Positions 8,152 through 17,901 are shown, counted from the stretch's first letter. The stretch: DNA of 64,000 nucleotides from Streptacidiphilus sp. 4-A2 (GCA_014284505.1 JAAFYY010000001.1:6869845-6933844); one strand, 5' to 3'. Numbers and translations: made by a program. Notes: a model not told the origin generated them from the sequence alone.

Positions 8152-9872
8152 GCGGTGATCCACCAGCCTTCCAGCAGCAGAGCGTCCAGGCCGGACTCGG
8201 CCAGACAATCCAGTGCCATCTGCGGGGTGCCGCAGATCGGTTTGCCCTTGATGTTCAGCGAGGTATTGATCAGGATCGGGACGCCGGTACGGCGGGCGAA
8301 TGCCTCCAGCACCGCGTGCATGAACGGGTTCTGCTCGCAAGTGACCGTCTGCAGCCGGGCGGTGTTGTTGGCATGCACGATGGACGGGATGCGCTCGCGG
8401 GTGGCTGCGGTGACATGGGAGGCCATGGACATGAACGGGGCCGCCTGGCCCAGGGTGAAGAACTCGGCGGCCCGCTCGGCGGTCACCATCGGGGCGAACG
8501 GCCGGAAGGACTCCCGGAACTTCACCGTGGCATTGAGCCGCTCCACCACACCGGGCAGCAACGGCGAGGCGAGGATCGACCGGTTGCCCAAGGCTCGGGG
8601 GCCGGCCTCCACCCGGCCTTGGAACAGTCCGACGATGCTGCCCTGGGCGAGTTGTTCGGCCAGGAACTCCGCCCGGTCCACATCGACGGCCTTGATGTGC
8701 AGGGTGGGCCAGGCGTCGAGGTTGAGTTGCGGCTCGGGGTAGGCGGGGCCGAGGTAGCACGCGCCGGTGATGCCGGTCAGCGCGTGCGGGTTGCCGGAGT
8801 CGATGTGCACGGCCACTGCGGCGCCGATGGCGGTGCCGGCGTCGCCAGGGGCCGGAGGGACGAAGACTTCCTCGAAGATCCCGGCGTCGATGATTCGGCC
8901 GACGGCGACGCAGTTGGTGGCGACCCCGCCACCCACGCACAGCCGGTTCGACCCGGTCAGCGTCCTGGCACGTCGGGCGAGGTGCAGCATGACCGTCTCG
9001 GTGCGCTCCTGGAGAGCGGCGGCCAGGTCGCGGTGGACCTGCTCCACCGGCTCACCGGCCTGGCGCGGCGGGCAGGTGGTCGTGCTGAACAGCGGTGAGG
9101 TGCGGGGGTAGCCGGAGGTCAGCACCCGCACCGGGAACTGAGCGGGGTCGACGGCGAAGCCGGTGTCGGTCAGTGGCACCGCGCGGGTGAAGAGGCCGCG
9201 GAAGCGGGCCGGGTCGCCGAGCGCGGCCAGCGCCATCACGGTGCCCTCCTCGTCGCCGCGCCGCCAGCCCAGATGTTCGGTGACCGCTCCGTAGACGTAG
9301 CCGAGCGACGCCGGGTCGTTGATCCGCTGCAGGACACGAACGTCGGGACGCTCGGCGTGCCGGGCGTGGGCCACCGTCGTGGACTGCCGCTCACCGAGGC
9401 TGTCGACCACCAGCACTGCGGACTGCGCCCAGCCCGAAGCGGTGAACGCCGCCAGCTGGTGCGCGCGATGGTGCAGCACCGGGACCACCCGGGCGTGGGG
9501 GAACTGGTCCTGGATGGAGCCGAGTCGCCGCTGGGTCCGCCAGGCGACCTTCGCGAACCCGGCCGCGCGCACCACTGCCCGGGGTCGGCGGTCAGCGCTG
9601 GTCACCATCGCGAGCGCGCGGGGCACCTCAGCGAGGTAGCGGGCGGGCTGGAAGTTGTAGCCGACCGCCTCGACATCGCCCGCACTCAGACCGGCCTCCT
9701 CCAGCAGCCAGTCGACGGCCCGCTGCGGGAAAGCCCGGGTGTGCTTGATCTGGGCGAGCCGCTCCTCCTCCACGAAGCCCACCAGCTTCCCGTCGATCAG
9801 CAGCGCAGCCGAGGAGTCGTGAGTGAACGAACACAGGCCCAGGACAACGGAGGCGGTCCGCTTCACCGTCAT
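8148..9872 (-). CDS. O-carbamoyltransferase, TobZ/NodU/CmcH family
   Basis: An intact 574-residue enzyme that would transfer the carbamoyl group of carbamoyl phosphate, through carbamoyl-adenylate, to a hydroxyl group. The Kae1-like N-terminal domain shows GLCSFTHDSSAALLIDG, GFVEEERL, PVLHHRAHQLAAF (metal histidines) and VLVVDSLGE. The YrdC-like C-terminal domain shows GRVEAGPRALGNRSILA, FRPFAPMV and LINTSLNIKGKPICGTP. All are family hallmarks. The ATG start shares one base with the stop of the ThyA-like gene (TGATG), so the two are coupled. That pairing suggests the acceptor is the 5-hydroxymethyl group made by the neighbour; a sugar hydroxyl is the alternative. Confidence 0.85.
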   Translation of the reverse strand: MTVKRTASVVLGLCSFTHDSSAALLIDGKLVGFVEEERLAQIKHTRAFPQRAVDWLLEEAGLSAGDVEAVGYNFQPARYLAEVPRALAMVTSADRRPRAVVRAAGFAKVAWRTQRRLGSIQDQFPHARVVPVLHHRAHQLAAFTASGWAQSAVLVVDSLGERQSTTVAHARHAERPDVRVLQRINDPASLGYVYGAVTEHLGWRRGDEEGTVMALAALGDPARFRGLFTRAVPLTDTGFAVDPAQFPVRVLTSGYPRTSPLFSTTTCPPRQAGEPVEQVHRDLAAALQERTETVMLHLARRARTLTGSNRLCVGGGVATNCVAVGRIIDAGIFEEVFVPPAPGDAGTAIGAAVAVHIDSGNPHALTGITGACYLGPAYPEPQLNLDAWPTLHIKAVDVDRAEFLAEQLAQGSIVGLFQGRVEAGPRALGNRSILASPLLPGVVERLNATVKFRESFRPFAPMVTAERAAEFFTLGQAAPFMSMASHVTAATRERIPSIVHANNTARLQTVTCEQNPFMHAVLEAFARRTGVPILINTSLNIKGKPICGTPQMALDCLAESGLDALLLEGWWITA

Positions 9873-10835
9873 CACCTCGTCCCTGTCGTTGTGGCGTTCT
9901 CGAAGGAACGGCGGCGGTCCAGCTCCTGGTACCAGGAGCGCAGGCCCCGCCCCAGGGGACCGCCCACCTGTACCGCGACCTCGCGCGCCGACTCCTGCTC
10001 GTCCTGCCTCCACAGCCGGTAACTGCGCATGACCGCGCCCACCGTGTCCCAGCCCGGATGCCCGCTCCTCTCCCCGGCCTTGACCTGGCGCAGGAGTTGG
10101 TCGAAGCCGATCCACGGCGTGGACAAGGGCTCCATCTGCGGGCTGGCGAGCGTGCCGGTCATGGCGTCGGCAGCATCGAGATCCCGGTCGTAGATGTGCA
10201 GCGAATCGACGTGGTGGTGGTACTCCCCGAGCTCGGCGCCCAGCCATCCGGTGACCAGTTCGTGCAGCACGGTGAAGGTGAAAAGGTCGTACGGCATCCC
10301 CGTCCAGACGTCCTGGCTGCGCATGGTGGTGGCCATGTCGAGTCGGCCCCGGCGCAGGTGGAAACGGAACGAGAGGGTGCACGGCACGTCCTTGTGGCCG
10401 GCGCTGTCCTTGCTCGGGTCGTAGAGCTGAATGACGGCTCGACGGGAGTCCGGGTCCGCGCAGAATCTCCACCACTCGCGCCAACTGGTCAGTCCGGCCG
10501 GACCAGCGGCGCATGCGCGGCCCGTACGCGCCCCGCAGCACACCGGCGTCGGCGTACTTCCGCAGGCGGCCGTTGTAGTCGAAGATCCACGGGTCATCGG
10601 AGCCCGAAAGGATCCATACGCACTCCGCTGCGGCGAACGCCGGGTTCAGCACCCGTCCGCTCCCTGACCCGATGGTGGTGAGCAGCAGGCGGGCGCGTGG
10701 GTTGGTGAGGCGAAGGTTCACGTCAAGGACCTCGCGGGTGGCCATGCCCCTGGGGCTGGCCTGCTCCCCGTTTCGGGCTACGGCGAGGGCCTGGGCGAAC
10801 AGGTCGGCGACAGTCTCGGCGGTCAGGTTCGTCAT
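9872..10835 (-). CDS. ThyA-family pyrimidine nucleotide hydroxymethylase-like enzyme
   Basis: A thymidylate synthase homologue of about 320 residues with one frame break near 10455-10465. It contains LNPAFAAAECVWILSGSDD, DPDSRRAVIQLYDPSKD, the catalytic cysteine in KDVPCTLSFRFHLR, MRSQDVWTGMPYDLFTFTVLH and HHHVDSLHIYDRD. In thymidylate synthase the fourth motif ends PFN, and that Asn (177 in E. coli) reads uracil; here it is Asp (PYD), as in phage T4 dCMP hydroxymethylase. I therefore infer a CMP or dCMP substrate and 5-hydroxymethyl transfer from methylene-tetrahydrofolate, like MilA of mildiomycin biosynthesis. It is not the housekeeping ThyA. The ATG overlaps the upstream gene's stop by four bases. 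Confidence 0.75.
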
Positions 10836-12700
10836 CGGATGACTGCTCCTTCTTCCTCGGACGCGCCCAGAAGGCCGCCCCGGTCGGGATGGTCGGGCGG
10901 CTCAGCGAGCGCGGAGCCGGTGGTCGAGCAGGAGATGATCAGATCGGCGATGTCCCTGGCCGAGGTGCCGCGCCAGCGGCAAACCGCGTCCTTGGCCTGA
11001 GCAGCGATCCCGGCAGTCGGGCCGGTGAGGGTGTCCAGGGCCGCCGTGATGTGCTGCGCCGTGGTGCAGGCGTAGGCGGCGCCCTGCTCGGCCAGGCCCA
11101 GGGTGGACTCGCCGGGTGCGGCCAGCTCCAGGACCGGCACGTCCAGGAGCACCGCCTCCAGTCCGCAGGTGGAGGAGACGCTGGCCACCGCGTCCGCACC
11201 GGCCAGGCAGCCGCGCGCCCCCACTCGCGGATCGGCAACTGCCACCGGCAGGTTTTCCGGCTCCACCAGGGCCGTCAGCACATTCGGGTCCTGCGCAGGG
11301 TGGGGCGAGCACGAGCCCCCAGCGCTCCTTGGCAGCCTGTAACCCTTCGACCAGGAGGGAGAACTGCTGGGCGAGGCGTAGTGGCCCGAAGGGCTGACAG
11401 GCGACCACGACCACCCGCTGCACATCGCACCGGGCCCCGGCGTTGAGCAACTTCAACAGGTAGCGGCGCTGCGCGGTTCGGCTGAGGGTGACCAGGGTGT
11501 CGAAGCGCGGCTGACCGAGCACATGAACTTCCGCACGGGGGTGCTTCACCCAGATCCGGGCCAGGTCGGCATCGCGCTCGCCCATGACCACCTGGTGCCG
11601 GGCGTACAGAGCGGGACGCGAGACCGCGTCAGCGGTCCAGGCGCCGTGCTGCACATTCACCGTCACCGCGCCGAAGCGCTCCGCCGTGTGCACGGCCAGC
11701 GCTCCCAGCGGACTGATGTCGTTGCTGACCAGTACCGCGAGTGGCTGTACGGCGGCCAGGTGCGTCTGAATCCAGGTCTCAACACCGATGGTGGCTTGCC
11801 AGGAGGGCTGGGTGCACCCGGCCCCCAGTTCCAGCATCGCGGCGACGAGATGCTCCAGCCGTCGCAGTTCGACCAGGTGACCCGCCACACGGACGGTGTG
11901 GTTCGCCTGGCCCGACTCTGCACTTGTGCGAGTCAGGCCGGGAACGGTGCCGGGGTGCGCAGCAACGAGCCGGGGGCACGCACGATGCGGACGCACGGAC
12001 AGCGCTGCGGCACCGCGTACTGGGTAGGCTCGGTAGCCAGGTCCAACAGCACACTCTGAAGACCGCGGTCGGCCAGTTCGGTCAGCACCGGCAGCAGGGT
12101 CTCGGCGTGCCGCGATGACCACGACATGGCCAATACCTCCGCAGACCCGCCGGGTTGAACCGTTTCGGTGCCGGACGGCGGCTGCTCGACGGATTGGGCC
12201 TCCCGTCGCAGCCGTGCCGAGTGGTCTGGGTTGCCAGGGGCCGATGCCCCCAGCGCGTAGGCGACACCGGACCAGGTCACGGTGTAGTGCCGGTACTCGC
12301 GGGCGCTACCGTCGCGGACGTCCACCAGCCCCTCTCTGGCGGCTGGCTGGATCGGGCCCGGAGCCTGCGCGAACGGTGTCCAGCTGTTGAGCAGCAGTAA
12401 CTTGCGGACGAACTGACCCAGTAGCCGACGAACCGGAACGTGGTGAACGTGCAGCCACCAGGCACCGCCCGGCGTCCTGGCCCCCCTTGCGCTGAACGCC
12501 TCCAACTCCTCCATGAGCAGGGCGGTCTGTCGGCGCACGACCCGGTGGTCCAGGACTTCGGCCTCCAACTCCAGCACGGAGATCTCTGCTTCGGCAGCCG
12601 CGAGGCCTTCATGTGGCATGCCCACCAGCGACCAGTGCGGTCCATCGGGCGGCACCGCTGGGAGGAGCTTCAGCCGGAGGGCGATCGTCTTGGTATTCAC
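10832..12700 (-). CDS. GT-B-type transferase, glycerophosphotransferase/capsule transferase-like
   Basis: About 620 residues after correcting two frame breaks (near 11940 and 11305). The N-terminal third matches nothing I recognise (MNTKTIALRLKLLPAV, then a long helical stretch ELEAEVLDHRVVRRQTALLM). The C-terminal half has the GT-B layout of CDP-glycerol glycerophosphotransferases and bacterial capsule transferases: VLVSNDISPLGALAVHTAER, VTVNVQHGAW, EVHVLGQPRFDTLV, VVVACQPFG, LAPHPAQDPN, VASVSSTCGLEAVLLDVPVL. In KpsC/KpsS-type Kdo transferases such a domain uses CMP-Kdo, which would fit the CMP-sugar synthetase of this operon, but donor and acceptor are unknown. Coupled by four-base overlaps to both neighbours. 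Confidence 0.6.
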
Positions 12701-13362
12701 TGCGTTCCCCGTCCCGCAGCTGCCGGCTGCTCATCCCGAACCCGCAGCAGGGCCAACAGGTCCCGGGGAGCGTGAGCGACTGCGGGCAGCGGCAGGCCCG
12801 GTAGCCCGTAGCCCCAGGCAGCGTGTACATAGCCGACGCCGGCCCGACGTGCAGACTCGCCGTCGACCGCCATGTCGCCGACGTAGGTCGCCTGCTCCGG
12901 GTCGAGTCCGAGATCCAGCACGGCCAGCAGCAGCGGGTCGGGTGCGGGCTTTCCGCGCGACCGTCCGGGAGTCCGGATCGTGGAGAACGGGGTGCCGAGG
13001 CGAGCGAGCAGAGGCATGGCTCGGCGCAATGGCTTGGAGGTGACCACCCCCAGCAACCATCCCTGCTCGGCGAAGGTGTGCAGAACCGCTTCGATGCCCT
13101 CGAAGGTCTTCGCCTGGTCGGCGGCAGCGCACGCGGCCCGGTCGTAACTCTCGTGAAGATCATTGCCGTTGGGCAGGTCGAGGAGGCTCATGATGTCGTC
13201 GAACGGGCGGCCGAGGTGCTGCTTGTAGGCCGCGAAGGGCAGATCTATGCCGTGCTCCTGGCAGGCTGCGGCCCACGCCGTCCGCATGACCGGGAGGGTG
13301 TCCACCAGGACTCCGTCGAGGTCGAGCAGCAGCGCACGTGGGCCCTTTCGCGAGCGGACCAT
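12697..13362 (-). CDS. HAD-superfamily phosphatase (phosphoglycolate phosphatase-like)
   Basis: Intact, 221 residues. Motif I is LLLDLDGVLVDTLPV (nucleophile Asp in DLDG), motif II is VVTSKPL, motif III lies around RGKPAPDPLLL, and motif IV is TYVGDMAVDGESARRAG. A helical cap sits between motifs I and II, as in subclass IA. RALLLDLDG begins close to ATG 13362, which has GGAG about 12 bases upstream. It is the first enzyme gene of the operon and overlaps the next gene by four bases. It probably dephosphorylates a sugar phosphate, nucleotide or ulosonate-8-phosphate-like intermediate; KdsC-type enzymes that precede KdsB are also HAD phosphatases, though of another subclass. Confidence 0.75.
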   Translation of the reverse strand: MVRSRKGPRALLLDLDGVLVDTLPVMRTAWAAACQEHGIDLPFAAYKQHLGRPFDDIMSLLDLPNGNDLHESYDRAACAAADQAKTFEGIEAVLHTFAEQGWLLGVVTSKPLRRAMPLLARLGTPFSTIRTPGRSRGKPAPDPLLLAVLDLGLDPEQATYVGDMAVDGESARRAGVGYVHAAWGYGLPGLPLPAVAHAPRDLLALLRVRDEQPAAAGRGTQ

Positions 13363-13424
13363 GCTGAATCAACTCCGTTACGTTGAGGCAGAAGAGAGTT
13401 CGGTTCGACGTGAAGCGCCGGCGT

Positions 13425-14012
13425 CTATGGATCGTCGGCGTGCAATCGCGGGCCGACACCGATCCGGAGGCCGTTCGGCTGATCGACCTTGCGGAGCAGC
13501 AGCTCGCGTTCCGGGGAGGCGGGGAGCGCGAACTCGCGCGCGGAAGCACCGCCGGTCTTGGTCGGCTCCGAGCGGCAGGCGGCCGGCCCGGTAGGACGCG
13601 ACTGCTCCGGCAAGGGCGCTGCCACCAGAACCCATGTGTGCTTACCGACACCGGAGTTCACTGTGACGCCCCACCTGTGGCCGAGTTCGGCGAGCAGCAG
13701 CAGTCCGCGCCCGTCGACGTCGCTGTCCCGCGATGTCCGTGGCTGCGGCATCCGCCGGCTGCCGTCTGTCACTTCGAGGTACAGGCCCGCGACCGCCGCG
13801 ACCAGCCTGACCCCGATGTCGGGGACTTCCGATCCGCGTCCGTGCCGGACCGCGTTGGTAGCCATTTCACTGGCCAGAAGAACAACATCATCCGTCACTT
13901 CATCGCCAAAGCCGGTTCCGCGCATGGCACTGCGGAGGTCACGTCGCACCCGCGCGATGGACTCCGGCTCGGAGGGATAGGCGGCGTGCCACAGGACGAA
14001 CTGGGTCATCAT
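13425..14012 (-). CDS. ATP-binding protein of the anti-sigma factor (RsbW-like) type
   Basis: A histidine kinase-like ATPase domain protein common in Streptomyces. It shows EPESIARVRRDLRSAM, the N box DVVLLASEMATNAVRHG (E-x-x-x-N) and the G box VDGRGLLLLAELGHRWGV. ATG 14012 follows AGGAG at seven bases; a second ATG is next to it. The C-terminal 60 residues are not conserved in the family. No anti-sigma antagonist lies nearby. Its stop is 62 bases before the HAD gene, so it may be the first gene of the biosynthetic operon or simply share its strand. Role in regulation is inferred from family. Confidence 0.75.
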   Translation of the reverse strand: MMTQFVLWHAAYPSEPESIARVRRDLRSAMRGTGFGDEVTDDVVLLASEMATNAVRHGRGSEVPDIGVRLVAAVAGLYLEVTDGSRRMPQPRTSRDSDVDGRGLLLLAELGHRWGVTVNSGVGKHTWVLVAAPLPEQSRPTGPAACRSEPTKTGGASAREFALPASPERELLLRKVDQPNGLRIGVGPRLHADDP

Positions 14013-14241
14013 GTCCGCGCTCCTATTCCCTGCAAGCTGTCGACCTCGGCGTCGAGCTGTGTCAGGGTCGCTGGACGAGAGGGTGCGCTCAACCGTCAAA
14101 GTCCACCGGTGAGTCGGAAACCGTGACTTCTCACTGGTTCCAGGCCGTGCACGTGACGGGAGTCGCGGTTCTCGGGACAGGGCCTCCAGGATTCCGTACG
14201 ATCACCAACCATCCGGCAACCAGCGAGGGTGGGTGGGGCCC

Positions 14242-15644
14242 ATGGCGTCAGGTCAGCATCGTCCCTCCTGCGCAGCCCGTCAGCGGCTGGGCGATCAGGC
14301 AGCCGGCCGGGGCGTGGAGCACACCGTGGCAGCTATCGCGGAGTGCTGCGGCGTCAGCCTGTTACGCGCTCATCGCCTCGCCCGGGGCTGGACGCTGAGT
14401 GACGCCGTCAACAAGCTCCGCAGCCTGGCCCTCGACCAGGGCACCGGACCCCGACCGGATGCCGACCAGCTCAGGCTGTGGGAGACACACCCCACCCGAA
14501 GACCACAAGCACGCACCATCGACCTGCTGTGCCGCCTGTACGAAACCGACGCCCAGCATCTGGGCCTGTCCGGCGACTACAGAACCCCTGCCGCTAACCC
14601 TCATGACGCGGCCCCGGAGCGACTTCCCGCCCGGCTGGACAGCCTGCAGCTGCCGACACTCTTCGCCGGCCAGGACGACGACCCGCTCGATCGACTGGTC
14701 GACGGCGCCCGCCGGGCAGTCGACCGGACCCTGGCGTCCGCCAGTGTCTCCGCCGGGCAACTGGACCTGCTCGACCAACGCCTCCTGTGGCACCGCCGCC
14801 GGTACGTGATCACCGAGCCCCGACCCATGCTGGATCTGCTGCTCTCGGACCTCGCCGAGGTCCACGAACTGTCGGCCGAGCGCCAACCGGCCGCGTTCCA
14901 GGTCCGGCTCTCGGAGATGACGGCCATCCTGGCCACCCTCGTCGCCGACGCCCTGATGAAACTCGGCCGACTACGTCAGGCCCATGCCTGGTACGGCACC
15001 GCCCGCACTGCCGCAGACGACAGCGGACATCCGGTGCTGCGTGCCCGAGTCCGCGTTCAGGCTGCCATGCTGCCGTACTACTACGGACCCCTCGACGACG
15101 CCGTCGAACTAGCCCGAGAGGCCCGACACATCACCCGAGGCCGCCCCTCTCCCACAGCCGCCTTCGCGTCAGCAGCGTTGGCCCGCGCCCTGGCCCAGCG
15201 TGACGACGCGGACGGCACGGCGAAGGAGATCCAGAACGCCGGCAGCTCCTGGAGCACTGCGACGGCGGTGACGAGTTGGATGCCTGGGCCTTCCCCCACC
15301 GCCGTCTGCTGCTCTACCTCAGCGGCGCGTACACCGCCCTCGGCCAGACCCGCAATGCTCGCAAAGCCCAGCTCGAAGCTCTGTCCCTGTACCCGGACCA
15401 CACCGGGATCGATCCGGCGTTGCTGCACCTGGAGGCGGCGATCTGCCTCGCGTTGGACCACTCGCCCAGCGAGGCTTGCCAACTGGCCACCACCACTTAC
15501 TTGCAGGTCCCCAGCGGCCACCGCACACCGATCCTGGGAGCGCGCGCCCAGCACGTCATCGACGCCATTCCGCCCGCGATGCGCAACGCCCGCCCGGTGC
15601 GGGAGCTGGGCGAGATCCTGGCATTGCCACCTGGCGCGGTGTGA
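14242..15644 (+). CDS. HTH regulator with TPR-like repeats
   Basis: A regulator-like protein of about 468 residues. The N-terminal part, AECCGVSLLRAHRLARGWTL and the following DLLCRLYETDAQHLGL, resembles the XRE-type helix-turn-helix region of streptomycete regulators. The rest is helical and repetitive (LMKLGRLRQAHAWYGTARTA, LLYLSGAYTALGQTRNARKA), like tetratricopeptide repeats that bind peptides or partner proteins. One frame break near 15260 joins the two halves. ATG 14242 is chosen; GTG 14233 is in the same frame. It is divergent from the ATPase gene and lies 33 bases before an APH gene, so the two probably form a unit that may control the adjacent operon. Confidence 0.65.
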
Positions 15645-15677
15645 CAACACACCTCAGCGTCCGGAAAGCTGGGGACC

Positions 15678-16580
15678 ATGACCGCACCCGTTCGGCTCCC
15701 CGGCGGATTCACCGAAGCCGAGATGCACGACGCCCTGCTCCGCTTGTGCTCCGCCGTCGGGCTCGATCCGGGGGGCTCGACCCTGATGCGAGGTCAGACC
15801 AACGCCGTCGTTCGCCTGGCCACCGAACCAGTCGTCGTCAAGATCGCCCGAAACGGCACGAAGCAGATCCGCGTACGCGAGACCGTCGCCCTCGTCCAGT
15901 GGCTCACCGGGCAGAACTTCCCGACGGTGCAACTCCATCCCGTCGACCAGCCCGTCGTCGTCGCCCCGTACATCGGTACCTTCTACACGTACCTGCCACA
16001 GCCGAACGTCCCCGTGGATACAGCAGCGCTGGCGGAACCCCTCCGCATGCTCCACACCGCTGGCCTGCCGCCCTTCGCCCTGCCCGAGATGGACGCGGCC
16101 CCCGCGATTCGGCGCTCCCTCGCCGCTGCTGACACCCTCGCCGCCGATGACCGTCGCTTTTTGGCCAAGCGGGTCGAGCAGCTCGCCGCCCAGGCGGACA
16201 AGCTCCGCTACGAGCTGCCCAGATCCGTCCTCCACGGCGATCCTCAGCACGGGAACGCCCTCCACTTCCAGGGAGGCACCGTCCTCTGCGACTGGGACAG
16301 CGCAGCCCTGGGCCATCCCGAATGGGACCTGGTCACCATCGAGATCCACGCCCGCCGCTTCGGCCACGGCGCTGCCTCCTATGTCCGATTCACTGAGGCA
16401 TACGGCTTCGACGTCACCACTTGGCCCGGCTACGGGACCCTCTGCGAACTGCGCGAACTGCGCATGATCACCACCAACGCCAGAAAATCCGCCCACGAGC
16501 CCGAAAAGATGTGCGAACTCGCCCGCCGTATCGAGGGCCTCCGCGAAGCCGACACCATGCAGCGGTGGAAGATCATGTGA
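15678..16580 (+). CDS. APH-fold phosphotransferase
   Basis: Intact, 300 residues. It shows RGQTNAVVRLATEPVVVKIA (ATP lysine), the catalytic loop SVLHGDPQHGNALHF (H-G-D-x-x-x-x-N) and the metal region TVLCDWDSAALGHPEWDL. The full catalytic set is present, unlike the operon's APH gene at 5676. ATG 15678 follows the TPR regulator by 33 bases. Pairs of HTH-TPR regulator and APH-like kinase occur widely in Streptomyces; the substrate is unknown and resistance should not be assumed. Confidence 0.75.
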   Translation: MTAPVRLPGGFTEAEMHDALLRLCSAVGLDPGGSTLMRGQTNAVVRLATEPVVVKIARNGTKQIRVRETVALVQWLTGQNFPTVQLHPVDQPVVVAPYIGTFYTYLPQPNVPVDTAALAEPLRMLHTAGLPPFALPEMDAAPAIRRSLAAADTLAADDRRFLAKRVEQLAAQADKLRYELPRSVLHGDPQHGNALHFQGGTVLCDWDSAALGHPEWDLVTIEIHARRFGHGAASYVRFTEAYGFDVTTWPGYGTLCELRELRMITTNARKSAHEPEKMCELARRIEGLREADTMQRWKIM

Positions 16581-16847
16581 CCGCACCACCTCGCTTGATT
16601 GGGATGTACAGCGGAGAGCTCCGCTGATGCGGGCGGGCCGCGAGCTCGTCTTCGGTCGAGCCCGCCGGCGGTCTGTGTACCGGCGCACCAATATCCCGGC
16701 CGCGGATCGTCGCTGTTCAGAGAGGTTTATCTGCCCTCCCAGTGTGATCCTGATCGCTCAGGAATCGTCTTCACTTGGACCTACTTCGTGGCTATGGTCC
16801 GTCGTCCCGGCCAGGTATACCGGCCACGGCGTCCAGGAGGACCTCCC

Positions 16848-17718
16848 CTGCGTATCCACCGCAGTCCGCATCCGTCGAGCTTCGTGATCGTTCCGAACGA
16901 ACTGGCGCAGAACCGGGCAATGTCCTACACCGCCCGGGGACTGCTGGTGGATCTTCTCTCCCGCCCGGACGCCTGGCGGGAGACGTGTCGGCAGATGGCG
17001 GACTCAAGTCCACAGGGGCGTAAGGCGTTGGAGTCGGCGCTGGACGAGTTGCGGGTCTGGGGGTACTACCGGGTGGAGGTGTTCCGGTTGCCCAACGGTC
17101 GGATCCGGTCGGAGGCACATGTCTTCGACCGGCCGCAGCGGGACGCGGAGCCGGGTGCCACTATCCCGGCGTCCGGTGCACCGGCACCCGGAGTTCCTGG
17201 CACCCTTTCAAAGAACCTAGAGAAAGTACCCTCCCTCCCCACCCCGGTGGCAGAGACGGGCAACGGGGCCGAAGCGACCGCAGCGGCGGGCGCCGCATCG
17301 GGTGTGCGGGAGGGGACTGCCGTGGATTTCGGATCGAGGGCAGCCGAGGCTGCGGCTACCCCGGCGCCGACAACCGGCCGGCAGCGAAGGGACAATCCCT
17401 GCCAACCGAGGCGGAGGAGCCGAACGGTGCGACCCGTGAGGCGATGCTTGCCCTGCTTCGGGCAGTGCGGCTGGAACGAAGGCTTCCTCTGGGCCTGGCC
17501 GAAGCCGCAACGCTGGCACCGCTGGTGCGCTCCTGGATGACCGTGGAGGCTCGGAGGACGAACTGCGCGAGGCACTGCTGGCTGGACTGCCGCAAGTGGT
17601 CTACTCGCCTGTCGCAGTGGTGCGGTCACGCCTGGAGCGGAAGATGCCTGCTCAACGTACCCGACAGCATCCGAAGCGCGGTGCGGAGTGTGCCGAATGC
17701 CGGGATCCTCTGCCTCAG
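16848..17718 (+). pseudogene. HTH replication-initiator-like gene, 5' part, split by IS21
   Basis: Begins RIHRSPHPSSFVIVPNELAQ, then MSYTARGLLVDLLSRPDAW and GRKALESALDELRVWGYY, the winged-helix pattern of a large streptomycete HTH/DnaD-like family often found on plasmids and integrative elements. CTG 16848 with AGGAGG seven bases upstream is the best-placed start; ATG 16794 is an alternative. Frame breaks near 17350-17400 and 17545 lead to DELREALLAGLPQVVYSP and finally ECAECRDPLPQ, half of a zinc ribbon. There the IS21 element begins. The other half lies at 20335-20457; joining 17718 to 20335 restores an exact open frame. The protein is therefore inactivated or C-terminally altered by the insertion. 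Confidence 0.75.
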
Positions 17719-17789
17719 TGTCGGTGGCCGTGGCAAAGTCCAGGTGTGCGGCCAGTTGAGTCCCGGCTGATGGCCACCAGAAATCCAGG
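17714..17789 (+). repeat. IS21 left target duplication and terminal inverted repeat
   Basis: CTCAG at 17714-17718 is the left target copy. The terminal repeat runs 17719-17789 and aligns with the reverse complement of the right end over its whole length with one gap; the innermost 26 bases differ at two positions. Confidence 0.85.
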
Positions 17790-17901
17790 TGGATGGTCGT
17801 CCGGCCTGCGGTGTTCCTGATCGCTTCCTTATCTGGAGGAGACCCCTCCGTCCGGTTTGCTGGTGTTTGCGAAGCAGCAGCGAACCGGCCGGAGAGGTCC
17901 T

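Noticed and set aside
8148..10835. A single 895-residue open frame that looks like a ThyA-carbamoyltransferase fusion
   Set aside because: The middle of that frame is Arg/Pro-rich noise; the conserved ThyA C-terminal half lies in another frame with its own stop at 9872, and the carbamoyltransferase has its own ATG there.
9872..10835. Housekeeping thymidylate synthase
   Set aside because: Asp at the Asn177 position, divergent sequence, and location in a mobile biosynthetic operon argue against it.
15678..16580. Aminoglycoside resistance gene
   Set aside because: Only the general APH fold is visible; nothing ties it to a drug substrate.
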